Assembly (NCBI GenBank): GCA_009783305.1
Contig: WRHJ01000001.1
Coordinates: 205,286-269,285, forward strand
Origin: Candidatus Saccharimonadota bacterium
GTDB taxonomy: Bacteria; Patescibacteriota; Saccharimonadia; Saccharimonadales; Saccharimonadaceae
Reading direction: 5' to 3'
DNA: 64,000 bases
Part shown: piece by piece, positions 31,140 through 39,412 of the stretch
How the letters are laid out: each line of letters begins with the position of its first letter
Position numbering within the stretch: position 1 is the first letter of the stretch
Notes under the pieces: model-generated
Databases searched by the model: none
What the model was told of the DNA's origin: nothing
The model's input: only the letters and a program-made list of their open reading frames with translations
Position numbers and translations under genes: made by a program

Positions 31140-32554
31140 TGTTCGTTGACACCGCGAAGATTTTTGTTCAAGCCGGAAAAGGTGGGGATGGCGCAGTGTC
31201 GTTTCGGCATGAGATTTATGTGCCAAAGGGCGGACCAGATGGGGGGGATGGCGGCAAGGGCGGCGATGTGATATTCAGGGCCAGTAAAGATTGTAATACG
31301 CTGATTGATTTTCGGTATCAGCCAGAGTTGAGGGCGAAAGATGGTAAAAATGGTGCGAAACGACAGGCGGCGGGGCGAAGCGGCGAGGATCTGATTGTGG
31401 AAGTGCCGATTGGCACAGTCGTGAAGCGTGATGGCGAAATAGTAGCAGATTTGGTGGAAGATGGTCAGGAAGAGATTGCGGCGAAGGGTGGTGATGGCGG
31501 ACGTGGCAATGCACATTTTAAGTCATCGACGCGACAAGCTCCGAAGATTGCGGAAGTGGGCGAGCCAGGCGAGAGCTTTGAAGCAGAATTAGAATTGAAA
31601 CTGCTGGCGGATGTGGGATTGATTGGTTTTCCTAATGCTGGCAAGTCGACGTTTTTGTCGGTAGTGAGTAATGCTACACCGAAGGTAGCGGATTATCCAT
31701 TTACGACTTTGACGCCGAGTTTGGGTGTAGCGACAATTGACGAGCAAGATATTTTGATTGCGGATATTCCCGGGTTGATTGAGGGAGCGTCCGAGGGTAA
31801 AGGTTTGGGAGATAAGTTTTTGCGGCACGTGGAACGCAATCAGATTTTATTGCATCTGATTGATGTATATGTCGACGATGCGGGCGAGGCGTACCGGACG
31901 ATTCGTAAAGAACTGGCAAATTATTCGCACGATTTGGCGCAGCGACCAGAAATTGTGGCCCTGACCAAAGTTGAGGGGGTAGATCAAGAAATTGTTGATA
32001 TGCAGATGGCGAGTATTTTGAGCGTGAATCCGGAAGCGGAGATTTATGCGATTTCTGCGTCGGCACATGATGGATTGACTGAACTGCTACGAGCATTGAA
32101 GGAGAAACTAGCTCAAATTCATCTTTCAGAAGACACTTTGCGTGCGCGCCCGTCTTCACGGGGCGCAGGCGCTAGCGTTCGGCTGGAAGTAGATGGCCAG
32201 CGGCCATCTCTTCCACAGCTTCTTCAAGATGAACTTGAGCCAGCTTCTCGCCCCTCTTCCACAGCTTCTTCAGAACTACCATCTGAGTCTGCTGATTTAC
32301 CGGTTATTACTTTGACTAAAAACAAAGTTGGGAAGTCATTTAAGGTGACGAGAGAAGATGATAAGTTCGTGGTGACCGGGGAGAAGATTGAGAAGTTTGC
32401 GCGGAAGACAGACTACGGAAATTATGATTCGTTGAATCGCTTGCGGGATATTATGAAGAAGATGGGGATTCGGGGCGAATTGACAAATCAGGGTGCCCTG
32501 CCCGATTCAATGATTGAGATCGCTGGACACGAATTTACTTTGATGGAGCAATAA
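31139..32554 (+). CDS. obg: GTPase Obg with an inverted-repeat insertion
   Basis: A 471-residue Obg/CgtA GTPase involved in ribosome maturation. The Gly-rich Obg fold (KGGPDGGDGGKGGDVIF), the G domain (G1 GFPNAGKSTF, G3 DIPGLIEGA) and the C-terminal OCT domain (about 390-470) are present. The G4 motif reads TKVE instead of NKxD, unusual at both ends. Between the G and OCT domains lies a low-complexity insertion of about 50 residues encoded by a large inverted repeat (32102-32249) and a 19-base direct repeat. The start overlaps the upstream stop (TAATG). Confidence 0.93.
   Translation: MFVDTAKIFVQAGKGGDGAVSFRHEIYVPKGGPDGGDGGKGGDVIFRASKDCNTLIDFRYQPELRAKDGKNGAKRQAAGRSGEDLIVEVPIGTVVKRDGEIVADLVEDGQEEIAAKGGDGGRGNAHFKSSTRQAPKIAEVGEPGESFEAELELKLLADVGLIGFPNAGKSTFLSVVSNATPKVADYPFTTLTPSLGVATIDEQDILIADIPGLIEGASEGKGLGDKFLRHVERNQILLHLIDVYVDDAGEAYRTIRKELANYSHDLAQRPEIVALTKVEGVDQEIVDMQMASILSVNPEAEIYAISASAHDGLTELLRALKEKLAQIHLSEDTLRARPSSRGAGASVRLEVDGQRPSLPQLLQDELEPASRPSSTASSELPSESADLPVITLTKNKVGKSFKVTREDDKFVVTGEKIEKFARKTDYGNYDSLNRLRDIMKKMGIRGELTNQGALPDSMIEIAGHEFTLMEQ
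32102..32272. repeat. In-frame palindromic insertion in obg
   Basis: Imperfect 28-base arms at 32102-32129 and 32222-32249 enclose two further hairpins (GCGCCC/GGGCGC at 32146-32151 and 32161-32166; AGATGGCC/GGCCATCT at 32191-32198 and 32202-32209). A 19-base direct repeat CTCTTCCACAGCTTCTTCA occurs at 32208-32226 and 32254-32272. The frame stays open throughout. Confidence 0.75.
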
Positions 32555-32557
32555 AAA

Positions 32558-32585
32558 AATAACCTCGCCGGAGCGAGGTTATTTT
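32558..32585. terminator. Bidirectional terminator between obg and the RRM gene
   Basis: Stem AATAACCTCGC / GCGAGGTTATT with a four-base loop, with T-runs on both sides (seven T on the minus strand). Confidence 0.9.
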
Positions 32586-32594
32586 AGTAGACGA

Positions 32595-32846
32595 TTAGTC
32601 TTTTGGTCGAGCAATGCTGACCGTGATTTGACGCCCGTCAAGCTCTTTGCCATTGAGAGTATCAACAGCTTTTTTGTTGTTAGCTTCGTCAGCAAATTCG
32701 ACGAAACCAAAACCGCGGCTTTTATGGGTGTCCCGGTCGGTGACAACGCGAGCGCTGGCCACTTCACCAATGGTCTCAAAGAATTCTTTGAGGCTGGCGT
32801 CAGTGGTAGCCCAAGCGAGCGAACCGACAAATAGATTTTGTGCCAT
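32595..32846 (-). CDS. RRM-type RNA-binding protein
   Basis: An 83-residue single RNA-recognition-motif protein. RNP2 is LFVGSLAW and RNP1 is KSRGFGFVEF, both with the aromatic residues that stack on RNA bases. It resembles the small Rbp proteins of cyanobacteria, and CPR genomes often encode such proteins. It lacks the Gly-rich tail. The start has AAAGGAAAAG upstream, and the promoter lies about 85 bases further (TATAAT near 32932), so the message has a substantial leader. Confidence 0.93.
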   Translation of the reverse strand: MAQNLFVGSLAWATTDASLKEFFETIGEVASARVVTDRDTHKSRGFGFVEFADEANNKKAVDTLNGKELDGRQITVSIARPKD

Positions 32847-32964
32847 ATCTTTTCCTTTTTAACAATTTTCAGTTCGACCATGACTCATCTTTGTTTAGGA
32901 GAAGACATCACACTGAACGCTACCATTATATCATATTTTTATGTTTTCTAATAAAATTCAAGTC

Positions 32965-32993
32965 TTTACAAATTAGGATAAGCATGATACTAT
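32965..32993 (+). promoter_or_regulatory. Strong promoter of the putative small RNA
   Basis: TTTACA (32965-32970), 17 bases, TACTAT (32988-32993), with an extended -10 TGA at 32985-32987. The start should lie near 33000. Confidence 0.72.
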
Positions 32994-32999
32994 AGAGGT

Positions 33000-33151
33000 A
33001 AGCTGGTACGCTTCACAGGGGTTCCACTGAAATGTGGACAGTGTGGAGACTAGATACAAAACAAAAACAGCGGATTAAAACAAGCCAATGTGCCCCAGGG
33101 TGGGCGCGGATCAGCGAAACCGGACCGACAAAATCGGTCCGGTTTGGTTTT
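33000..33151 (+). ncRNA. Putative structured small RNA, about 150 nt
   Basis: The 316-base gap between the RRM gene and the metalloprotease gene holds, besides the RRM leader, a promoter and a strong terminator about 150 bases apart with no reading frame that has a ribosome site between them. Local pairing is visible: TCCAC/GTGGA near 33021-33040, GTGCCC/GGGCGC near 33090-33107, then the terminator stem. It lacks the SRP-RNA apical loop sequence and the RNase P and tmRNA signatures. A 6S-like or lineage-specific RNA is possible; identity unknown. Confidence 0.6.
33117..33151 (+). terminator. Terminator of the small RNA
   Basis: A perfect 12-bp stem AAACCGGACCGA / TCGGTCCGGTTT with a five-base loop, then GGTTTT. 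It may also stop the convergent metalloprotease transcript. Confidence 0.85.
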
Positions 33152-33162
33152 GAGATGGGTTT

Positions 33163-36100
33163 TTATTTTTTGAACAACAAGCTTGCAGAGTGGGTAGATT
33201 TGGCGGTATCTTTGGCAGTGGCCGTAGCTTTGATGATATGATCTCCCGCTTTGGTGTCTTGTCCTTTAATCTGGATATCGCAAGCACCGTTTTTGGGATT
33301 ATCGCAAGTAGCTACTAGCTTTTCGTCAATGAAGATTTCGATCTTGGCAATACCAGCCGAGTGAGAGGAGTTGATGGTAATCTTGGTGTTTCCGTTGGCC
33401 TTGAGGGTTTCGCCGTCTTTGATGCCGGAGATACTGACACTGGGCGGAACAGGCGAGGTGGTGCCACCGCCATTGCCGCCGCCAGTGTTGCCGCCGCCAG
33501 TGTTGGTCTTGGCAATGATGAAGCTAACGTTCTGCTGGGCAGTCTTTTTACTATCGCCAGAGTGAGCGACTTTTATAACAACTGTATGGATACCATCGTT
33601 AACGTTAGGTGCGGTTACAGTAAAGGTTTGGGAGGCGCTGGCGCCAGGAGTTAGGGAGAGCGATTTAGATGATGGAGAAAAGGCGAATCCTTTGGTGCTG
33701 TTGTTGGACATGGCTGCAGTAATGTTGAAGTTGGCGTTGGTGCAATCTTGGCTGTCGTTATTTTTGACTGTAATGACATAGTCAATCTTGCCGCCTGGTT
33801 CGGCTTTACCGCTGGTGGGATTGACAGTAACGGTAGGATTATTGCGGACGCAAACTACTACAGGAGCAGAAACTGTGAAGCTGACATTTTGAGTGACCGA
33901 AGTACTATTGGCAGAATTCGTGACCTTGAAGGACATGGTGTAAGTCCCATTGGCTATATTGGAAGGTGAAGTGACAGAGAAGGTTTGGGAGGAACTGGTA
34001 GCACCCGGATTGATAGACCAGCTTTTGGATGTAGGCGAGAAGTTGAAGCCAGACGCGCTGGAGCTAGGAGTGACAATATAGGTAATACTTTCACAATCTT
34101 GGCTATCGTTGCTCTTGACGGTGACTGAGTAGTCAATCTTGCCGCCAGGAGTGACTTTGCCGCTGGTGGGACTGATGGTGATGGTCGGGTTGTTGCGGGT
34201 GCAAACCTGGACTGGCTTTACTGCTGTATATGTCACACTCTGGGTGACTGCGTTGCTATTGGCGCTATTTGTAACCCTAAAGGTTATGGTGTAGTTGCCG
34301 TTCGCTAGACTTGACGGCGAGGTTACAGAGAAGGTTTGGGAGGCGCTGGTGGCTCCTGGCGCTAAGGTCCAAGCTTTGCTAGTCGGAGAGTAGGTGAAAC
34401 CAGAGGTACCAGAGCTAGGAGTGACCGTGTAGGTAGCGCTGGCACAAGCTGTGCTATCGTTATTCTTTACAGTAACTGCGTAGTCTACCTTGACGCCCGG
34501 GGCGGCACTGCCGCTGGTTGGGTTAATGGTGATAGTCGGGTTGTTACGGGTACAAACTGGAGCCGCCCCAGTAACAGTGTATGTTACGTTTTGATTCACT
34601 ACGTTGCTATTGGCATTGTTGGTAACTTTGAAAGTTATCGCATAGTTACCGGCAGCCAGACTTGACGGCGAGGTTACAGAGAAGGTTTGGGAGGCGCTGG
34701 TGGCTCCTGGCGCTAAGGTCCAAGCTTTGCTAGTCGGAGAGTAGGTGAAACCAGAAGTCGTGGAACTGGGATTTACCGTAAAGGTGGCGTTGGCGCATCC
34801 TGAACTATCGTTATTCTTGACCGTTACAGCGTAATCGATTTTACCGCCTGAGGTAGCGCTGCCGCTGGTTGGGTTGATGCTAATAGTTGGGTTGTTACGG
34901 GTACAAACTGGAGCTGGTCGTTCTACTGTATACGTCACATTTTGCGTGACTGCGTTGCTATTGGCGCTATTTGTAACTCTAAATGTAATCGTATAGTTCC
35001 CGTTAGCTATGGTAGAGGGCGAGGTGATAGAAAATGACTGAGAGGTGCCGGTGCTGCCTGGCGTAAGGGTCCAAGCTCGAGAAGTTGGAGAGAAAGTGAA
35101 GCCAGAAGTACTGGCCGAGGGCGTAACGGTATAGGTTGCGCTAGCACAGTCTTGGCTATCGTTGCTTTTGACGGTTACAGCGTAACTGATGGCCTTGCCT
35201 GGCTCGGCTTTGCCGCTGGCAGGGTTGATGGAAATGGTTGGGTTGTTACGGGTACAAACTGGGGTGGGTGGAGGAGTGACTGAATTGCCAAGTTTGATAT
35301 TGAGCGTGGCCTTATCTTGCGTGTAAGAAGTAACTTCAATAGAAAGATTGGGGTTGTTCGGATCAGTGAAGACCATGCCGGGACGAAGTCCGGTGGCACA
35401 GCGGATACAGACCTCGGCGCCAGGTAGAGTGCCAAGCGCGAAGAGATAGGAGAGAGAGTAGGTGGTACCAGAACCGACGCGGACAAAGACGCCGTTATAG
35501 TCGTCTTTGTAGGTGGCGGAAATACCGCTTTCTGCGCCAATCGGTTTGCGGAGTTCAATGTAGTAATAGTATGGCGCGGAACCATTGGGGCTGGTGGTGC
35601 TGGAAGGTCGAGTGACGTTGTATGGCATTTGGATGCGGATAAGCTGGGTGCCGCTAGAAGCTGCCTCTGACGGATAAAGGTCATAAGTGCCGCTGGCGGT
35701 AACGGTTTTGACATTAGCGGCCGGTATCCAGCCGAGTTTAGATTTGTTGGTAGCACTGAAGTGAGGTGCAGGAGTACCGCGAGACGAGCTGTTACCCATG
35801 GCATCGTAGTAATCGCCGTATTCTATGAAGGAAGTACAATCCGTACCAGGATTGCCGAAGACGGTGGTTTGGCCACCTACTTTGCAGGTGTAACTGCGGG
35901 CAGCGTGGGATAGTCCCAAGTTATGTCCCATTTCGTGGACGGTGACCAATGCGCTAGTAGCGCCAATCTGCCAGATACTGGATCCACCGACTGAACCGCG
36001 GCCGGACCAACCGCAACCGGATGAACCATTAATCATGACAATGACGTGCTGATAGCCGGTGATATTGAAGCCATCGGCGGCAGCGGCGGCTCTGCCTTGA

Positions 36101-37110
36101 GTATGCCAGCCAGAATAAGATGATTCGCAAGTGCCGTTGCTGGCATTGGTGACTTCGTAGATGCCGAAGACGTCGGCGGATTGGCTGGGATTGTTTTTGC
36201 CGGCGAGATAGATTTTGCCGTAGGATGCTTCACGATACCATTGGTCGCTAGCTTCAAGGGTTTTGAGGGCGTTTGCCTTGGTAAAAGTGGATGATATGGC
36301 AGCACCCTTAATGTTAACTAGGATAACTGCAACCTGGCGTTTAGTACCAGTGGGTTCAAGGGCGGCGGCGGCGGTGACGACGAAGTTGTCGGTGTCGGCA
36401 ATGATATTGGGCACGACCAGGTCGCCTAGCTCATAACCGGTGATTTGTACTTTGTCGTTGGCTTGATAGTTGACTGGTATGGATTTGGGGAGGAAGACTT
36501 GTTTAACTTCACCGGAGGGGAGATTTAGGAAAAGATCAGTGGAGTGGTAAGTGTTGCCATCTTCGTCCTCTTCTTCTTCACCGCAGTCAATGATGTCCAG
36601 TGTTCCGGTTAACGTAACGGGACGCTCGATGCTTTCGACGTCATAGAATAATTCGCTTTGAACATCTGGGGGCAAGGCGATGCGCAGAAATTCATCTGGA
36701 TTTTCCCGCATTAATCTTTCAATATACTGTTGCCTTTGGGCGGCAGTTTCGCGCATGCTGGTGAGAGTGGCGCCTTTGGCAATATAGTCGGAGTTTTGGT
36801 GGGCGATGCCATCTCCCAAGAGTTGTGACGTTAAGTTTTCGCTCATGCCGATAACGACTTCTTGGCTGGCGGTGTCGACGCTTACGGTGGGGGTGAGCCA
36901 ATCGAATTCAGAAACGCCAATCCAAAAGCCTACGACTAATAGACAGGTAGCGACGATGCCATAAAGGGAGCGTTTGGGCCATTTTTTCTCGCGAATATAG
37001 CCGCTGATGGCGCCGTTTCTTTTGACAACTACGACCTCGTCGCTGTTGTGTGTATCTTTGACTACTTGATCACCGTCAAGTTGTTTGCGTTTGCGTTTGC
37101 GTTTGAACAC
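33163..37110 (-). CDS. Membrane-anchored metzincin protease (M11-like) with Ig-like repeats
   Basis: A 1315-residue protein. A basic N-terminus (KRKRKRKQL) and a membrane anchor about 47-65 precede an outer part. The zinc site HEMGHNLGLSH (His392, Glu393, His396, His402) is of the metzincin type, and the surrounding domain resembles gametolysin-like M11 proteases. Then come five repeats of ~115 residues opening with VCTRNNPT and ending in TFRVTNSANSNAVTQNVTYTV (NEW3/Ig-like), a Gly-rich linker and a final Ig-like domain. It could process or bind host-surface protein. Start GTG 37110, with GGAGGT upstream. DNA copies of the repeats are partly identical. Confidence 0.86.
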   Translation of the reverse strand: MFKRKRKRKQLDGDQVVKDTHNSDEVVVVKRNGAISGYIREKKWPKRSLYGIVATCLLVVGFWIGVSEFDWLTPTVSVDTASQEVVIGMSENLTSQLLGDGIAHQNSDYIAKGATLTSMRETAAQRQQYIERLMRENPDEFLRIALPPDVQSELFYDVESIERPVTLTGTLDIIDCGEEEEDEDGNTYHSTDLFLNLPSGEVKQVFLPKSIPVNYQANDKVQITGYELGDLVVPNIIADTDNFVVTAAAALEPTGTKRQVAVILVNIKGAAISSTFTKANALKTLEASDQWYREASYGKIYLAGKNNPSQSADVFGIYEVTNASNGTCESSYSGWHTQGRAAAAADGFNITGYQHVIVMINGSSGCGWSGRGSVGGSSIWQIGATSALVTVHEMGHNLGLSHAARSYTCKVGGQTTVFGNPGTDCTSFIEYGDYYDAMGNSSSRGTPAPHFSATNKSKLGWIPAANVKTVTASGTYDLYPSEAASSGTQLIRIQMPYNVTRPSSTTSPNGSAPYYYYIELRKPIGAESGISATYKDDYNGVFVRVGSGTTYSLSYLFALGTLPGAEVCIRCATGLRPGMVFTDPNNPNLSIEVTSYTQDKATLNIKLGNSVTPPPTPVCTRNNPTISINPASGKAEPGKAISYAVTVKSNDSQDCASATYTVTPSASTSGFTFSPTSRAWTLTPGSTGTSQSFSITSPSTIANGNYTITFRVTNSANSNAVTQNVTYTVERPAPVCTRNNPTISINPTSGSATSGGKIDYAVTVKNNDSSGCANATFTVNPSSTTSGFTYSPTSKAWTLAPGATSASQTFSVTSPSSLAAGNYAITFKVTNNANSNVVNQNVTYTVTGAAPVCTRNNPTITINPTSGSAAPGVKVDYAVTVKNNDSTACASATYTVTPSSGTSGFTYSPTSKAWTLAPGATSASQTFSVTSPSSLANGNYTITFRVTNSANSNAVTQSVTYTAVKPVQVCTRNNPTITISPTSGKVTPGGKIDYSVTVKSNDSQDCESITYIVTPSSSASGFNFSPTSKSWSINPGATSSSQTFSVTSPSNIANGTYTMSFKVTNSANSTSVTQNVSFTVSAPVVVCVRNNPTVTVNPTSGKAEPGGKIDYVITVKNNDSQDCTNANFNITAAMSNNSTKGFAFSPSSKSLSLTPGASASQTFTVTAPNVNDGIHTVVIKVAHSGDSKKTAQQNVSFIIAKTNTGGGNTGGGNGGGTTSPVPPSVSISGIKDGETLKANGNTKITINSSHSAGIAKIEIFIDEKLVATCDNPKNGACDIQIKGQDTKAGDHIIKATATAKDTAKSTHSASLLFKK
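34307..34755. repeat. Identical 98-bp blocks in metalloprotease repeats
   Basis: 34307-34404 and 34658-34755 are identical by eye, while the DNA around them differs more. This points to recent duplication or gene conversion between adjacent Ig-like repeats (period about 351 bases). Confidence 0.75.
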
Positions 37111-37138
37111 AATAAGTACCTCCAAGTTGATTAAGCTT

Positions 37139-37168
37139 ATTGTATATTAGACGGGAAATTGCTGTCAA
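37139..37168 (-). promoter_or_regulatory. Promoter of the metalloprotease gene
   Basis: Minus strand TTGACA (37168-37163), 18 bases, TACAAT (37144-37139). The -10 lies in the gap after mnmA. Confidence 0.7.
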
Positions 37169-37173
37169 CGCTT

Positions 37174-38214
37174 TTATTGGGAAATGATGCCGCCGCCAAG
37201 GCAGATTTCGTGATTTTTCCCGGCGTAAAAAACGATGGATTGGCCAGGAGTGAGAGATTTTTGGAGTTCTGTGAAGGTGACGGTTTGGGTTTTGGCATTA
37301 AAGGTAGCGGGAGCGAGGGGGGCGCGATGGCGGATGCGAACGCGGAGATTTTTAGGTACAGTCTGCCCTGCCCTGATGAAGACATCAGTTAGTTTGGCCT
37401 GCTTGCTCCAAAGATGCGAATTATTGAGATCCCGTGAGACATAAATGATGTTTTGCTTCATGTCTTTTTTGACGACATAGTATGGCAACCCGGTAGTAAG
37501 ATAGAGGCCATGGCGCTGACCGAGCGTGTAAAAAATAGCGCCGTCGTGCGAACCAAGAATTTGGCCAGTTTCGAGTTCGCGAATTTCGCCGGGTTTAGTT
37601 TCAATAAATTCGGAGATAAACTCGCGAATACCAGCTTCGCCGACAAAACAGACGCCCATGGATTCTGGTTTGTGAGCGACGGGCAGTTTTAGTTTGGCGG
37701 CGAGTTTTTTGACGTCGGATTTTTGCATGCCGCCGATGGGGAAAATAGTTTTGGCAAGAGCTTGGTCGGAAATACGGTAGAGGAAATAGGTTTGATCTTT
37801 GTTATCGTCGGCGGCACGGAGAAGATTTTGACCGTCAGTGCGGGCATAGTGGCCAGTGGCGATGAGATCGGCACCCTGTTCCAGTGCGGTGTCGAAAAAA
37901 AGTTTGAATTTAATCTGCTCATTGCACATGATGTCTGGGTTGGGCGTGTTGCCTTTTTGGTATTCTGCCAGCATATAATCGACAACTTTTTGGCGGTACT
38001 GCGTTTCAAAATCAAAAACTTTGAACTCAATATCGAGCATGGTGGCGACGCGCTTGGCGTCGGCCAAATCTTCGGCCCAAGGGCACTTCATGCCAGGAAG
38101 GTCGCGGCTCCAGTTTTTCATGTAACAGCCGGTAACGTCGTAACTATCTTTTTGAAGGAGAGTTGCGGCGACAGAGGAATCAACACCACCGGACATACCG
38201 AGGAAAACTTTCAT
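37174..38214 (-). CDS. mnmA: tRNA-specific 2-thiouridylase
   Basis: A 346-residue enzyme that thiolates U34 of Lys, Glu and Gln tRNAs. The ATP PP-loop is VFLGMSGGVDSSVAATLL; the catalytic cysteines are in NPDIMCNEQIKF and GVCFVGEAGIREF; TGHYAR and GQRHGL are further family motifs. Its ATG overlaps the stop of the cysteine desulfurase gene, the expected sulfur donor, so the two form a sulfur-transfer unit without a visible Tus relay. The window's tRNA-Lys(UUU) is a likely substrate. Confidence 0.95.
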   Translation of the reverse strand: MKVFLGMSGGVDSSVAATLLQKDSYDVTGCYMKNWSRDLPGMKCPWAEDLADAKRVATMLDIEFKVFDFETQYRQKVVDYMLAEYQKGNTPNPDIMCNEQIKFKLFFDTALEQGADLIATGHYARTDGQNLLRAADDNKDQTYFLYRISDQALAKTIFPIGGMQKSDVKKLAAKLKLPVAHKPESMGVCFVGEAGIREFISEFIETKPGEIRELETGQILGSHDGAIFYTLGQRHGLYLTTGLPYYVVKKDMKQNIIYVSRDLNNSHLWSKQAKLTDVFIRAGQTVPKNLRVRIRHRAPLAPATFNAKTQTVTFTELQKSLTPGQSIVFYAGKNHEICLGGGIISQ

Positions 38215-39362
38215 TTGATGCGTTCCTGCTCGGCAACGATAACGTCCAAGATGATTTTGGCGACTTGTTTGATGGTTTTTTCGTCGTTGAGTTTGCCCAA
38301 GGTAAGACGGAGTGAGCCGGTAATTTGTTCGGTGGATAGCCCGATGGCAGATAGGGCTGGGCTTTTGACGCCTTTGCGGGCGGCACAGGCAGCACCGGTA
38401 GAGACGTAGACTTCGTGTTGTTCCAGTTTAAAAATGAGACGTTCAGCATCAAGGCCAGGGATCGAGATAGGCAAGAAGTTGACTAGTTGGCATTTGGGGT
38501 GACCAAGAAATTTAATGCTTGGGTTGTTTGATAATTCACGGCGGAGCAAGTCGCGGAGCTTTTGGAGCCGCTTGCGCTCGGAGGCGAGGTGTCTATCGGC
38601 TTCTTTGATGGCAGCAGCAAAACCAATCACGGCGGGGACATTTTCGGTGCCGGAACGTAATCCCATTTCTTGTCCGCCACCGACGACAATGGGTCGCAAT
38701 TTAACTTGATGAGCATGCCACAGAGCTCCGATACCTTTGGGGCCGTAAATTTTGCCAGAATTAATGGTGAGCAGGTCAACGCCAAGTCGAGAGACTTTAA
38801 TATCAACCAGTCCTACTCCCTGCGAGGCATCGCAATGGAGATAGATCGGCGTTTTGTCACCAGCCTGGAGGCGGCGTTGGCGCTCGGTGCGAATTAGCTG
38901 GGCGATTTCGGAAATAGGTTGCAGCGTACCGAGCTCGCTGCTGGCAAGACAAACTGAAATAAGTTGGGTGCGAGGAGTGATTTTGGCGGCGAGATCAGAC
39001 AAAATAATTTGTCCATACTGATCGACCTTGATGGTACCGAATTTGGGGAATTTTTTAGCATTGGCGATAACGGATGGGTGTTCGACGGCAGATATAAGGA
39101 CAGCGTTGCTATCGGTAGACGTGACAGCTGTAAAGGCCAGATTGATTGATTCGGTGGCACCGGCGGTGATAATTAGGTCAGTGCCTTTGCCGCCGAAACG
39201 AGAAGCGATGTCATCTTTGGCAGCTTCGTAGATTTTGCGAACTTCAACAGCCGGCAAATAGGGTGCAGATGGGTTGAAAAAGTCGGCGGCAAAATACGGC
39301 GTCATGGCGGCGAGCGCCTTGTCGCTAACGGGAGTGGCAGCGGCGTGATCTAGGTAAAACAT
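38211..39362 (-). CDS. nifS: Cysteine desulfurase (NifS/IscS family)
   Basis: A 383-residue PLP enzyme that takes sulfur from cysteine. YLDHAAATPVS at the start, TAGATESINLAF, HCDASQGVGL and the PLP lysine in NSGKIYGPKGIGALW are all visible; the catalytic Cys lies in STGAACAARKG. It is co-transcribed with mnmA with an ATGA overlap, so its main task is probably tRNA thiolation; no Fe-S scaffold gene is near. The message should be near-leaderless: TGG-TACAAT lies nine bases before the ATG. Confidence 0.94.
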   Translation of the reverse strand: MFYLDHAAATPVSDKALAAMTPYFAADFFNPSAPYLPAVEVRKIYEAAKDDIASRFGGKGTDLIITAGATESINLAFTAVTSTDSNAVLISAVEHPSVIANAKKFPKFGTIKVDQYGQIILSDLAAKITPRTQLISVCLASSELGTLQPISEIAQLIRTERQRRLQAGDKTPIYLHCDASQGVGLVDIKVSRLGVDLLTINSGKIYGPKGIGALWHAHQVKLRPIVVGGGQEMGLRSGTENVPAVIGFAAAIKEADRHLASERKRLQKLRDLLRRELSNNPSIKFLGHPKCQLVNFLPISIPGLDAERLIFKLEQHEVYVSTGAACAARKGVKSPALSAIGLSTEQITGSLRLTLGKLNDEKTIKQVAKIILDVIVAEQERIK

Positions 39363-39371
39363 ATCTGTTAA

Positions 39372-39400
39372 ATTGTACCACTATTGACATATTTGCGCAA
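39372..39400 (-). promoter_or_regulatory. nifS-mnmA promoter
   Basis: Minus strand TTGCGC (39400-39395), 17 bases, TGG-extended TACAAT (39377-39372), then nine bases to the ATG. Confidence 0.6.
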
Positions 39401-39412
39401 GTGTGATATACT
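39384..39412 (+). promoter_or_regulatory. Consensus promoter facing into the transporter gene (antisense)
   Basis: TTGACA (39384-39389), 17 bases, TATACT (39407-39412), with TGA before the -10 (extended). It points along the plus strand into the 3' end of the minus-strand transporter gene. No plus-strand gene follows, only a 27-codon frame from 39431. Confidence 0.65.

Noticed and set aside
33000..33151. SRP (4.5S), RNase P or tmRNA as the identity of the orphan RNA
   Set aside because: The conserved SRP apical loop (GGAA ... AGCAG context), RNase P core motifs and a tmRNA tRNA-like end are not visible, and the length is wrong for RNase P and tmRNA.
33032..33241. Plus-strand 69-codon frame
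   Set aside because: It has no ribosome site, crosses the terminator hairpin and runs antisense into the metalloprotease gene.
33163..37110. CRISPR-like or mobile repeats in the metalloprotease region
   Set aside because: The repeats are in-frame protein-domain repeats with a period of about 350 bases, without spacers or transposase.
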